In this document: positions 18,003 through 26,340 of the stretch, one piece after another | Layout: each line of letters begins with the position of its first letter | Numbering within the stretch: position 1 is the first letter of the stretch | Source of the DNA: Paenibacillus sambharensis | GTDB lineage: Bacteria > Bacillota > Bacilli > Paenibacillales > Paenibacillaceae | DNA length: 64,000 nt | Reading direction: 5' to 3' | Assembly: GCF_003233845.1 (NCBI RefSeq) | Contig: NZ_QKRB01000054.1 | Span: 124,001 to 188,000, forward strand | Position numbers and translations under genes: made by a program | Notes under the pieces: model-generated | What the model saw: the letters and a program-made list of their open reading frames with translations, nothing else | Database searches by the model: none | What the model was told of the DNA's origin: nothing

Positions 18003-18954
18003 CGGTTATAAGCCGGAGCTGCTTGTCACGCCTTCCTCTCTTGAGGAAATGCGGCTGCTTGGCGCGGCCGGGGCGAATGCGTTCACGGTTGGCGAGGCCC
18101 GTTATGGCATGCGGCTGGCGGGTGAGTTTGACTTGAAAGCCGTGAAGGAAGCGGCGGAATATACACGGGCCAATAACTTCAAGCTCTATGCGGCTGTCAA
18201 CAATCTGATCGATAATGACACGCTTCCCGAGCTTCCGGCCTATATTCGCGGACTGGCGGATGCGGGTGTAAATGCAGTCATCTTCGGAGACCCGGCGGTT
18301 ATGATGACGGTACGTGCTGAAGCGCCGCAGCTGGAGCTACACTGGAATGCCGAAATGACTTCGACAAACTATGCCACAGCGAATTACTGGGGAAAGCGAG
18401 GAGCTTCCCGGGTGGTACTGGCTCGTGAGCTGAACATGGAGCAGGTTATTGAGGTGAAGCAGCATACACAGCTTCAGGTAGAGGTTCAGGTGCATGGGAT
18501 GACGAACATCTACCATAGCAAGCGCAGCCTGCTTCACAGCTATCTTGACCACCAGGCTAAATCGGGCATTGAGTCGGAGTTGAAGGAAGAATCCGGAAGC
18601 TTTGGACAAACAGGAGGTCTGTTCCTCATTGAGACAGAGCGTCCGGAAGAACGTTACCCGATCTATGAGGACAGCAACGGTACGCATATTATGAGCTCTG
18701 ACGATATCTGTATGCTGGAGAATTTGCATGAATTGCTGGATGCAGGCATTGACTCCCTCAAGATCGAGGGCATTCTTAAGACACCGGCGTATAATGAAAC
18801 AGTCGTTCGCGCTTACCGTCATGCCATAGATGAGTATCTGAAAGATCCGGCCGGCTATCAGTTCCAGGATGAGTGGCTGGATCCGATTCGGGAGCTGCAG
18901 GATCCGAGGCGTGAGCTGTCATTCGGATTCTTCTATAAAGAACAAGTGTATTAA
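17995..18954 (+). CDS. U32 peptidase-family tRNA hydroxylation protein (TrhP1/YrrN-like)
   Basis: This is a 319-aa U32-family protein. In B. subtilis the pair YrrN/YrrO (TrhP1/TrhP2) supports prephenate-dependent formation of 5-hydroxyuridine at tRNA position 34. Recognisable parts are PELLVTPSSLEEMRLLGAAGANAFTVGE, then HWNAEMTSTNYATANYW, then the long stretch ending in DDICMLENLHELLDAGIDSLKIEGILK. This copy lacks the cysteine cluster found in its neighbour, which is usual for the shorter partner. The ATG overlaps the mltG stop by 8 bp. yrrM, the methyltransferase between yrrL and yrrN in B. subtilis, is absent here. Confidence 0.88.
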   Translation: MDNGYKPELLVTPSSLEEMRLLGAAGANAFTVGEARYGMRLAGEFDLKAVKEAAEYTRANNFKLYAAVNNLIDNDTLPELPAYIRGLADAGVNAVIFGDPAVMMTVRAEAPQLELHWNAEMTSTNYATANYWGKRGASRVVLARELNMEQVIEVKQHTQLQVEVQVHGMTNIYHSKRSLLHSYLDHQAKSGIESELKEESGSFGQTGGLFLIETERPEERYPIYEDSNGTHIMSSDDICMLENLHELLDAGIDSLKIEGILKTPAYNETVVRAYRHAIDEYLKDPAGYQFQDEWLDPIRELQDPRRELSFGFFYKEQVY

Positions 18955-19013
18955 TGATGTCGCTGCTGCATGCAGCTTCAGGAAACTTAACGAGCACAGG
19001 AGGTGTGGAGAAC

Positions 19014-20276
19014 ATGGCAACCATGACTAAACCCCGTCATACAGGCAAGCGGCACCGTTTGGACAAGCCGGAGCTGCTGGCTCCTGCCGGCAGTCTGGAG
19101 AAGCTGAAATTTGCTGTGCATTACGGCGCTGATGCTGTGTATATAGGGGGGCAAAAATACGGGCTCCGCTCCAACGCCGGCAACTTCAGCTTTGAGGAAA
19201 TGAAGGAAGGCGTGGAATTCGCAAGCCGATATGGCGCGAAGGTGTTCGTTGCGACCAATATCTATGCGCATAACGAGGATATCGAGGGCCTTGAACAGTA
19301 TTTGAAGGAGCTTGAAAATGCCGGGATTGCGGCCATCATTGCGGCTGATCCGGCTATCATTGAAACTGCCCAGCGGGTAGCTCCAAAGCTGGAGGTTCAC
19401 CTGAGCACCCAGCAGTCTACGCTGAACTGGCAGGCTGTGAAGTTCTGGAAGGATGAGGGACTGCCAAGAGTAGTGCTGGCCCGTGAGACCAGTGTGGAGG
19501 AAATTGCTGAAATCAAGGCTCATGTTGATATCGAAATTGAAGCCTTTATTCACGGCGCAATGTGCTCTTCCTTCTCCGGAAGATGTGTGCTGTCGAATCA
19601 CTTTACAGACCGTGACTCCAACCGTGGCGGATGCTGTCAGTCCTGCCGGTGGAAATATGATCTGTTTGTCGATGAAGATGCTCCGGCTTTCCAGGAGCAG
19701 GATGACAAGTTTACGATGGGCTCGAAGGATCTCTGCATGATTGAGCATCTTCCCGATCTGATTGAAGTCGGCATCGACAGCTTCAAGATCGAGGGCCGAA
19801 TGAAGAGCCTGCACTATGTTGCTACGGTCGTTAACGTATACCGCCAGGCGATTGATGCATATTTTGCCGATCCGGAGGGCTATGAACTGAAGCAGGAATG
19901 GCTTGATGAAATTCATAAGGCTGCTAACCGACCGCTGAACACCGGGTTCTTCTTTGATACGCCTGGTGCAGAGGATCATATATATGAGCCGGAAGACAAG
20001 CCGGCCCCTTATGATTTCGCCGGAGTGGTTATGGCTTACGATGCTGCAACAGGCGAGGCATTGATCCAGCAGCGCAATCACTTCAAGCCTGGGCAGGAAG
20101 TCGAGTTTGTGGGGCCGGAGGGCACCTTCTTCAAGCAAATCGTTGGGACGATTACCGATGAAGAGGGAAATAAGCTGGACGCTGCGCGTCACCCTCTGCA
20201 GCTGATCAGGATGCAGGTGGAGCATCCGGTTAAGGCGATGGATATGATGCGGAAGCGGACAGGGAAGAGCAAGTAA
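19014..20276 (+). CDS. U32 peptidase-family tRNA hydroxylation protein (TrhP2/YrrO-like)
   Basis: The longer U32 partner, 420 aa. The core is PELLAPAGSLEKLKFAVHYGADAVYIGG, VHLSTQQSTLNWQAVKFW and the cysteine cluster AMCSSFSGRCVLSNHF...RGGCCQSCRW, expected to bind a 4Fe-4S centre. The signature KDLCMIEHLPDLIEVGIDSFKIEGRMKS follows, and a C-terminal beta domain runs from about residue 320. The frame opens at 18954, but AGGAGGTG 8 bp before the ATG at 19014 fixes the start. It is probably co-transcribed with the shorter partner. An RNA-modification role is inferred from family and synteny; older annotation as a protease is unlikely. Confidence 0.9.
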   Translation: MATMTKPRHTGKRHRLDKPELLAPAGSLEKLKFAVHYGADAVYIGGQKYGLRSNAGNFSFEEMKEGVEFASRYGAKVFVATNIYAHNEDIEGLEQYLKELENAGIAAIIAADPAIIETAQRVAPKLEVHLSTQQSTLNWQAVKFWKDEGLPRVVLARETSVEEIAEIKAHVDIEIEAFIHGAMCSSFSGRCVLSNHFTDRDSNRGGCCQSCRWKYDLFVDEDAPAFQEQDDKFTMGSKDLCMIEHLPDLIEVGIDSFKIEGRMKSLHYVATVVNVYRQAIDAYFADPEGYELKQEWLDEIHKAANRPLNTGFFFDTPGAEDHIYEPEDKPAPYDFAGVVMAYDAATGEALIQQRNHFKPGQEVEFVGPEGTFFKQIVGTITDEEGNKLDAARHPLQLIRMQVEHPVKAMDMMRKRTGKSK

Positions 20277-20291
20277 TGCAGGCTGCTGCTT

Positions 20292-20318
20292 GAAGATGAT
20301 ATGAAGATGATATGAAGA
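20292..20318 (+). repeat. Short tandem repeat after the U32 gene
   Basis: GAAGATGATAT occurs twice in tandem and is followed by a third partial GAAGA just before the terminator stem. It is probably replication slippage in non-coding DNA. Confidence 0.6.
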
Positions 20319-20351
20319 GATTTCTACTATAGGTAGAAATCTCTTTTTTTT
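20316..20351 (+). terminator. Intrinsic terminator after the mltG-U32 genes
   Basis: AGAGATTTCTAC pairs perfectly with GTAGAAATCTCT (12 bp) and is followed by a run of eight T. Confidence 0.93.
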
Positions 20352-20363
20352 ATCCAATAGACC

Positions 20364-20391
20364 TAACATTTTAACAAAATTCGACCGATAC
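20364..20391 (+). promoter_or_regulatory. Candidate sigma-D (motility) promoter of the chemoreceptor gene
   Basis: TAAC, 16 bp, then ACCGATAC resembles the sigma-D consensus TAAA-N15-GCCGATAT. The position, about 190 bp upstream of a chemotaxis gene, supports it, but both boxes have a mismatch. Confidence 0.45.
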
Positions 20392-20434
20392 TATCTATAA
20401 GGATGTAGGTAATTTTAGGGAAGAAAAATGAACA

Positions 20435-20485
20435 GGTGTTTATAGTTATGACTATAGGACTATATTAACCTGTGCACGAAACACC
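20435..20485 (+). other. Structured 5' leader of the chemoreceptor gene
   Basis: GGTGTTT (20435-20441) pairs with AAACACC (20479-20485). Inside lies a second hairpin, TATAGT-tatg-ACTATA (20441-20456). I could not match it to a known riboswitch; in particular the c-di-GMP GEMM motifs are not visible. The remaining 90 bp to the start codon show nothing else. Confidence 0.35.
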
Positions 20486-20577
20486 GGGAGTGATAGATAA
20501 TTCTACAAGCTCGGCCTTCAGCACGAAGATTATAGAGACAATCAGTTACCAACAATTTATCGGGTGGTGTCTTAGTT

Positions 20578-22890
20578 ATGAAGTTCAAGGGGTTCAGGAA
20601 GCAGGACAAGACAGGATTGACCAAGTCACAGTCACAGGATAAGCAACAGGACAAACCGGAACAACCGGACAAGGCTGGCAGTCGAACCGGGACAAGCAGA
20701 TTGGCCAGCCTGCTGCCGTCGCCTGCCAAACGCCAGATGTTGAAAAGCAAGGTGAAAACGCATTCAGGTACTGCATGGAAGGGTACCAGGAAGCTGTCCT
20801 CCTGGATGTGGGAGCAGACACAGGCGCTATTGTCGGCTGGGGTATCCAAGTCGGTCGGAACGAAGCTATTCTTGATTATTTTCTCGGGTATCCTGGTTTG
20901 CGTTCTCACTGTAGGGCTCTTCTCCTACTCGCGATCGAAATCGATTATCGAAGATAAGGTAGCGGGCATGAGCGAAGAAACCATTGTTCAGACAGCTGGC
21001 AAACTGGACCTCATGTTCCAAAACTATGAAGCCATGTCCATGCAGCTCGTTGTGGATACCGAATTCCAGAATGCAGCGCGTGATCTGCTGGCAGGCAATG
21101 AAGATGATTTTACCCGCTTTTCTCTCATACAAGAATTGGACACAAAGTTTCAGGCTTTCTTAAACACGAACGGCAAGACGCTGTTTGGCAGTGCGATGAT
21201 CCCGCTGGCGGAGGGCCTTAGTGTTATCAACGGGGGAGGAACTCAGCTTACAGACGTTGGTGCGATGCAGACGGATTGGTATGACAAGGCGATAGAAGCC
21301 AACGGCAAGACATATTGGATACCAACACAGCCGAACGGTCTGAGCGGCACGAACAGCACCCCGTCGATCGGAATGGCGCGAGTGATTAAATCTATGGCCA
21401 ACAGTGCGCCTTTATATTTGCTTGTGATGGAGATTGATTACGACATCATCGAACAGCAGGTAGCGGATATCTCCCTTGGTGAGGACAGCATGCTGAACAT
21501 TATTGATAACAACGGCAATATTGTATTTGGTCCTAATGAGGAAGTATTAGCTCAGCCGTTTGATATTGACTTGAGCACACATGCGGAGGAGTCAGGTTCA
21601 CTGCGGACTGAGCGGGGAGACGGTAAAACTGTATTGGCTGTCTACGATACCTTCAGTACGATGCCATGGCGGGTTGTCGGCTCCATACCGGTGGATTCGC
21701 TTGTCGAAGATGCTAAGCAAATTCGGAATCTGACCTGGATTATTGCGGCAGCCGCTGCATTGATAGCGATTGGTATTGGCTTCCTTGTTATCCGTATGAT
21801 TGCTGTCCCGCTTGGTCAGCTGCGCAACCTGATGAATGAGGGGGAGAAAGGCAATCTGGCTGTCCGCTCGGATATCCGCAAGGAAGACGAGATTGGCCAG
21901 CTGGCACAGAGCTTCAACAAGATGATGGAGCAGATCACAATTCTGGTTGATCAGACGAATTCATCGGCCAAGGAAGTGCTGAGCACGGCAGGCGAATTGA
22001 CAGAAGCTTCTCGTAAGACAGCGGTGGCGGCGAAGGAAATTGCAGTTGCTACAGAGGAAATCGCGAACGGCGCTTCCAGCTTGGCAGTCGAAGCCGAGCG
22101 GGGAAGTGACATTACCGAAAGTATGGCAAGCCGTATGCAGAAGGTTACCGATGCGAATACCGAGATGGGGGCATCGGCTGCAGAAGTGGAGCGTGCAAGT
22201 GAGAAGGGTACCCGGTATATGGGCGAGCTGATTCAGAAGACGGGTACAACGGAAGAAATGACACGCAGCATGGTAGAGAAGGTGGATAAGCTTAAAGACA
22301 GTACGAGTTCCATTCGCAAGATCCTGGATGTCCTCAATAATCTGACCAAGCAGACCAATATTCTCTCGTTGAATGCCACAATTGAGGCAGCGAGGGCTGG
22401 AGCGGCAGGAAGAGGTTTCATGGTGGTTGCTGACGAGATCCGCAAACTGGCCGATCAGTCGCGGCAGTCCATTGATGTTGTCGGCCAGATTACGGAGACG
22501 ATCCAGACCGAGATTGAGGATACGGTATCCGTCTTATCCGAAGCTTATCCGCTTTTCCAGGAACAGATTCAGTCCGTTAAGGAAGCCAATGAGATTTTCT
22601 TGTCCGTTCAGAATCAGATGAGCGGCTTTGCCGGTCAGCTGCAGGCTGTGACTGCATCGGTATCACAGCTAAATGAAACGCAGTCGGTTCTGACAGAAGC
22701 AATGGGTAATGTGAGTGCGGTAGCTGAGCAATCTTCAGCTACCTCTGAGGAGGTCGCTTCCCTCAGTAATGAACAGCTTGGCATAAGCGAGGGCCTTGTG
22801 GAGCTGTCCAACAAGCTGGAGGAAGTGTCCAACAAGCTTCAAAGCTCGCTCTCCCGTTTTGATACGGGCAGTCAGCGGACTACAGATTAA
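20578..22890 (+). CDS. Methyl-accepting chemotaxis protein with long basic N-terminal extension
   Basis: Transmembrane chemoreceptor of 770 aa that signals to CheA/CheW. About 95 polar, Lys/Gln-rich residues precede the first membrane segment (about 97-117, [19 protein letters not shown]). An extracellular Cache-like sensor domain follows (about 125-378), then a second segment (about 382-402), a HAMP domain (to about 455) and the cytoplasmic signalling domain with the conserved tip [30 protein letters not shown]. There is no C-terminal CheR/CheB pentapeptide. The ATG follows GGGTGGTG. The ligand is unknown. The gene interrupts the otherwise conserved yrrO-to-pbpI order, so it is a lineage-specific insertion. 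Confidence 0.93.
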   Translation: MKFKGFRKQDKTGLTKSQSQDKQQDKPEQPDKAGSRTGTSRLASLLPSPAKRQMLKSKVKTHSGTAWKGTRKLSSWMWEQTQALLSAGVSKSVGTKLFLIIFSGILVCVLTVGLFSYSRSKSIIEDKVAGMSEETIVQTAGKLDLMFQNYEAMSMQLVVDTEFQNAARDLLAGNEDDFTRFSLIQELDTKFQAFLNTNGKTLFGSAMIPLAEGLSVINGGGTQLTDVGAMQTDWYDKAIEANGKTYWIPTQPNGLSGTNSTPSIGMARVIKSMANSAPLYLLVMEIDYDIIEQQVADISLGEDSMLNIIDNNGNIVFGPNEEVLAQPFDIDLSTHAEESGSLRTERGDGKTVLAVYDTFSTMPWRVVGSIPVDSLVEDAKQIRNLTWIIAAAAALIAIGIGFLVIRMIAVPLGQLRNLMNEGEKGNLAVRSDIRKEDEIGQLAQSFNKMMEQITILVDQTNSSAKEVLSTAGELTEASRKTAVAAKEIAVATEEIANGASSLAVEAERGSDITESMASRMQKVTDANTEMGASAAEVERASEKGTRYMGELIQKTGTTEEMTRSMVEKVDKLKDSTSSIRKILDVLNNLTKQTNILSLNATIEAARAGAAGRGFMVVADEIRKLADQSRQSIDVVGQITETIQTEIEDTVSVLSEAYPLFQEQIQSVKEANEIFLSVQNQMSGFAGQLQAVTASVSQLNETQSVLTEAMGNVSAVAEQSSATSEEVASLSNEQLGISEGLVELSNKLEEVSNKLQSSLSRFDTGSQRTTD

Positions 22891-22938
22891 GATAGGATGA
22901 AGATGAGATAAGCATGCTAGGCACAGGCTGATTCTGTC

Positions 22939-22985
22939 AGGCTGTCTTCCAAGGGATGAGAATCCTGGTGAAGACAGCCTGTTTT
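22939..22985 (+). terminator. Intrinsic terminator after the chemoreceptor gene
   Basis: AGGCTGTCTTC pairs perfectly with GAAGACAGCCT (11 bp), with a 25-nt loop, followed by GTTTTG. Confidence 0.75.
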
Positions 22986-23067
22986 GCTGTCTGTCGGGGA
23001 TGGAACGTCTGCCGTATGGTGAAACTGGTAACGGTCGTATTACTACTACTCGCGGGGAGGTATCCGT

Positions 23068-24912
23068 ATGAACAGAGGCAGGAAGCAAGGTTTTACAAGG
23101 ACCGGCCGTGCACGACGGATTGGCATGCTGGCCGTCCTGTTCAGCTTAATCTATCTTGCCTATATGGCTAGATTGGCGGTCATTCAGACTGGACTTTGGC
23201 CTGCATACGGCTCCTCGCTAACGGAGCATGCGGTCAGGCAGCGTCAGGAAGGGATCGTCCTAGATTCAGGCCGGGGCCGGATTACAGACCGAAATGGCCA
23301 GCCGCTGGCCGGCCTTCAGATATACGCGCTGGCTGCGTTTCCCGATCAGTCTGTTAGGCAGGCTGACACCGGCCCTTCATCCAAGCTGGTACAGCTTGCC
23401 GCTCTGCTGCATACCGATGCACAATCGTTGGCGGACTGGTTAGCTGCGATTAAGGAACCGGAGCTGTGGCATGAACCCGGTAAGAAAACACCTGCTCCTG
23501 TCTCTGCCGAGCTCGTAAAGAATATAATGGCATTGAATATGAAAGGCCTGTACGTTGTCCCTTACTCGATTCGCTATCACGAATCACTGCCAGGCATTCA
23601 CGCGATCGGGTACGTCAGCCAAAATCCCGAGCAGATTGCCGAGCTGTATGCTTCAGAGCTGGCCTCCGGTAAGATGAAGCTGTCTGACCGTGTAGGCGGA
23701 GAGGGGCTTGAGCGCTCGCTGGACAAGCTGCTGAGAGGGATAGGCCCTACTGTTCTGTATCGCTCCCAAATCCGTGAGCCGGGTGGACTAGCGGGCAGAG
23801 AGGTGCGATTAAAGCAGCCCGATAATCCCTACTATCCGCTTGAGGTTGTCACAACCCTTGATCTCCGGCTGCAGAGGTCGATTGAACAGTATGCGGAGCA
23901 AGCAGGCCTTAAAGAGGGGGCCATTGTCGTCCTGGAAGCTGACAGCGCAGATATAGCAGCTGCTGTGTCCATGCCTGCATTCAACCCCAATCATATTCGT
24001 GAAGGCGGCAGGGAGACGGTTAACCATGTCTTGCAGCCTGCAGCGCCTGGCTCGGTGTTCAAGCTCGTTACCGCTGCAGCAGCGCTGGAGGCCGGCGTTA
24101 CGGATTACAAGGAGACGTTCCGCTGTAATGGCGAATATGGACATTACGGCTTGTCCTGCTGGCTGCCCGGGGGGCATGGAGAGCTGAATTTAACCGAGGC
24201 TCTTGCCCAGTCCTGCAATGTCACATTTGCTGTCTTGTCAGAACGGTTAAGCGCGGGGGAGCTGTCTGCTGCAGCCAATCAGCTGGGGCTAGGGCGGCGT
24301 ATAGGCTGGTATACAGAGAAGGGCCATGGAGTACTTAAAGGACCGCTTCGTCCGCTTGTTGAGGAGGCGGCGGGACGTATCTTTGTTTCGGAAGGAGAGT
24401 CGGCAGCGGACAGCGGCGCTGTAGCCCAGACCGCCATAGGCCAGCGGGATGCCGCTGTTACGCCGCTCCAGGCTGCGAATCTGGTCGTTACTCTCTTGCA
24501 GGGCGGCAGGGTGCTCGCGCCCAGGCTGGTCAAGGAGATCCGTTATGCCAATGGGCAGACGATGATGAGTTTCCCGCTGCAGGATTCTCCTTCTCCGGCA
24601 GGCCGGATCAGCGTAGAGACGGCCTCCGCCCTCCTGAAGGGTATGGAGGCTGTAGTTGACCACGGAACGGGACGGTCGATCGGTAAGGCTGGAAGCTGGC
24701 AGTTAGCCGGTAAATCCGGTACGGCCCAGTCCTATTTGAATGGACGAGAGGTTAACCACCAGTGGTTTACGGGATTCGGACCGGTACATAAGCCGCGTTA
24801 TGCGGTAGCTATACTGGCCAAGAATCGGCCTAAGGACAGTGCGAACCAGGCGGTCGTTATCTTCCGGGACGTTATGAAGATAATTGCCCAGCATGAGAAG
24901 AAGCTGCCTTGA
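23068..24912 (+). CDS. Class B penicillin-binding protein (PbpI/YrrR-like transpeptidase)
   Basis: D,D-transpeptidase of 614 aa that crosslinks peptidoglycan outside the membrane. It has a basic N-terminus, one membrane anchor (about residues 18-38, IGMLAVLFSLIYLAYMARLAV), a dimerisation domain (about 60-270) and a transpeptidase domain with all three motifs: SVFK (about 328), SCN (about 381) and KSG (about 548). No PASTA domain is present. The conserved position after the yrr genes points to B. subtilis PbpI (PBP4b), a sporulation-associated protein. That assignment rests on synteny and domain layout. SpoVD or a general PBP2 are alternatives. Confidence 0.9.
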   Translation: MNRGRKQGFTRTGRARRIGMLAVLFSLIYLAYMARLAVIQTGLWPAYGSSLTEHAVRQRQEGIVLDSGRGRITDRNGQPLAGLQIYALAAFPDQSVRQADTGPSSKLVQLAALLHTDAQSLADWLAAIKEPELWHEPGKKTPAPVSAELVKNIMALNMKGLYVVPYSIRYHESLPGIHAIGYVSQNPEQIAELYASELASGKMKLSDRVGGEGLERSLDKLLRGIGPTVLYRSQIREPGGLAGREVRLKQPDNPYYPLEVVTTLDLRLQRSIEQYAEQAGLKEGAIVVLEADSADIAAAVSMPAFNPNHIREGGRETVNHVLQPAAPGSVFKLVTAAAALEAGVTDYKETFRCNGEYGHYGLSCWLPGGHGELNLTEALAQSCNVTFAVLSERLSAGELSAAANQLGLGRRIGWYTEKGHGVLKGPLRPLVEEAAGRIFVSEGESAADSGAVAQTAIGQRDAAVTPLQAANLVVTLLQGGRVLAPRLVKEIRYANGQTMMSFPLQDSPSPAGRISVETASALLKGMEAVVDHGTGRSIGKAGSWQLAGKSGTAQSYLNGREVNHQWFTGFGPVHKPRYAVAILAKNRPKDSANQAVVIFRDVMKIIAQHEKKLP

Positions 24913-24935
24913 TGCTCTTATGAGCAAGGCAGCTT
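24901..24935. terminator. Hairpin between the convergent pbp and ytvI genes
   Basis: AAGCTGCCTT pairs with AAGGCAGCTT, with an inner GCTC/GAGC stem; it overlaps the pbp stop codon. No U-tract is present on either side, so it is at best a weak bidirectional terminator. Confidence 0.5.
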
Positions 24936-24960
24936 CATCCACTGGTGCAGTGACAGCAGC

Positions 24961-26133
24961 TTAGTCAGCTCTTGGCGGACTGCTGGGAGGTACTAGCGGT
25001 TGACCGGGTATTGGTGGTCCGCTATCCGGTGGTGCGGCGGGATCGTCATATTCGCCCTTAGGCGCACGGATCCATCGTTTGAAATAGCCCTGGTCGTACA
25101 ATGCTTTGATCAGAATAACGAGAATCGGGGAGATTATGACACCGCCTACTCCAAACAGTGAGAGTGAGATGATCATAAAAACCAGCATCGTATAAGCGGA
25201 CACGCCGAGTGTGTCTCCTGTTATCTTGGGCTCCAGAATCTGCCGGGTCAGAATGACGATGAGGAGGATGGCGGAGAGCCAGATCGCAAGCGCAGTATTT
25301 CCGACAATAAACAGATAAATGATCCATGGAATGAACACCGTAGATACGCCGAGCAGCGGAAGCACGTCAGCGATGGCCGACAGGGCTGCAATCATGAAGG
25401 CGTTATTGACGCCAAGCAGCAGCAGCGCCGAAAGAATGACGACAAAGGTGATGGAAATCAGAATAGCCTGTGCTTTCAGGTATCCGCCGATACCGGCGAG
25501 CACATTATCCTTCAGGAAGAAGAAGGCCTTCTTGAAGGTGTTGGGTGTCTTCAGTTTGGCGGTCTGCTTCCAGCTTTCAATTTCGACACTTAAGAAGTAA
25601 GCCAGCACAATTCCAATGACGAAGTTGAAGATGAAGGAGGACAGGGAGGACAGGAAGCCGACAAGAGAATTTAGCACATCCACGGCTACCCGTTGTCCCC
25701 AGGCAGTCACGGTGCTGATAATCTGCTGCGATTTGGTGACAAGATCCATATCAGCCGGGAGGGCGCCGATCTGATCCTGGGCCCAGGCAATCAGGTTTGT
25801 CGCCTGGATGGTCAGCAGCTTCTGATATTCGGGCAGCTTATGGATCAGCTGTGTGATCTCATTGGTTAGGAGAATGCCGGCTCCAATAAAGGCGCTGAGG
25901 ATGACCATACTGAAGAACAGGATCGAAACAGCGGAAGCCAGCGATTTCTTGATTCCAATCCGGCTCAGCCGCTTGGCAAGCGGCTCAATACAGAGGAAGA
26001 TCACGAATGACATGAATACCGGTGTGGCAATCCGGTAGAGGAAACTGAAGGCGTACATCGTAAGCCAGACTGTTAAAGCGATAAGCGCAATATCAAATGC
26101 CGTGCGCCAATATTTCTGGTAAAACGTGATCAT
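24961..26133 (-). CDS. AI-2E family sporulation permease (YtvI-like)
   Basis: This is a 390-aa polytopic membrane protein of the AI-2E family. It resembles the YtvI subgroup, which in B. subtilis belongs to the mother-cell sporulation regulon. Hydrophobic segments lie at about 11-30, 33-50, 62-90 and 155-180, and in a cluster at 215-340. A family-type motif IADVLPLLGVSTVFIPWIIY lies near residue 265. The last 35 residues form a Pro-rich tail (DDPAAPPDSGPPIPGQPLV and onward), which is unusual. It is convergent with the class B PBP and divergent from the deacetylase. Substrate unknown. Confidence 0.85.
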   Translation of the reverse strand: MITFYQKYWRTAFDIALIALTVWLTMYAFSFLYRIATPVFMSFVIFLCIEPLAKRLSRIGIKKSLASAVSILFFSMVILSAFIGAGILLTNEITQLIHKLPEYQKLLTIQATNLIAWAQDQIGALPADMDLVTKSQQIISTVTAWGQRVAVDVLNSLVGFLSSLSSFIFNFVIGIVLAYFLSVEIESWKQTAKLKTPNTFKKAFFFLKDNVLAGIGGYLKAQAILISITFVVILSALLLLGVNNAFMIAALSAIADVLPLLGVSTVFIPWIIYLFIVGNTALAIWLSAILLIVILTRQILEPKITGDTLGVSAYTMLVFMIISLSLFGVGGVIISPILVILIKALYDQGYFKRWIRAPKGEYDDPAAPPDSGPPIPGQPLVPPSSPPRAD

Positions 26134-26259
26134 CGGCGTTCTCCTTTGGTCATGGTAATATTTGCCGGTCTAAACGTATACACTTCGTTATATGTATGGT
26201 TGCCTGCTATTTTTGATTGTACTATAGAATTAAAAATATGCCTATTTCTTAATGCATTA

Positions 26260-26268
26260 TGATACAAT
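26260..26268 (+). promoter_or_regulatory. Extended -10 promoter of the deacetylase gene
   Basis: TGATACAAT forms an extended -10 element about 73 bp before the start codon. The -35 region is not recognisable. The rest of the 207-bp divergent gap to ytvI holds no other supported feature. Confidence 0.5.
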
Positions 26269-26340
26269 AGTTTAAGCTTGGCATCTAGCGGAGACGCTCA
26301 CAGGAGAGCGTACATAACGAGATAGCGGGGAAGCGACAAT

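Noticed and set aside
18987-20369. 460-codon open frame on the minus strand opposite the second U32 gene
   Set aside because: It is antisense to a clearly conserved gene, has no ribosome-binding site or recognisable domain, and its length follows from codon bias on the coding strand.
20401-20577. c-di-GMP (GEMM) riboswitch before the chemoreceptor gene
   Set aside because: The conserved GEMM core sequences are not present; only generic stems are seen.
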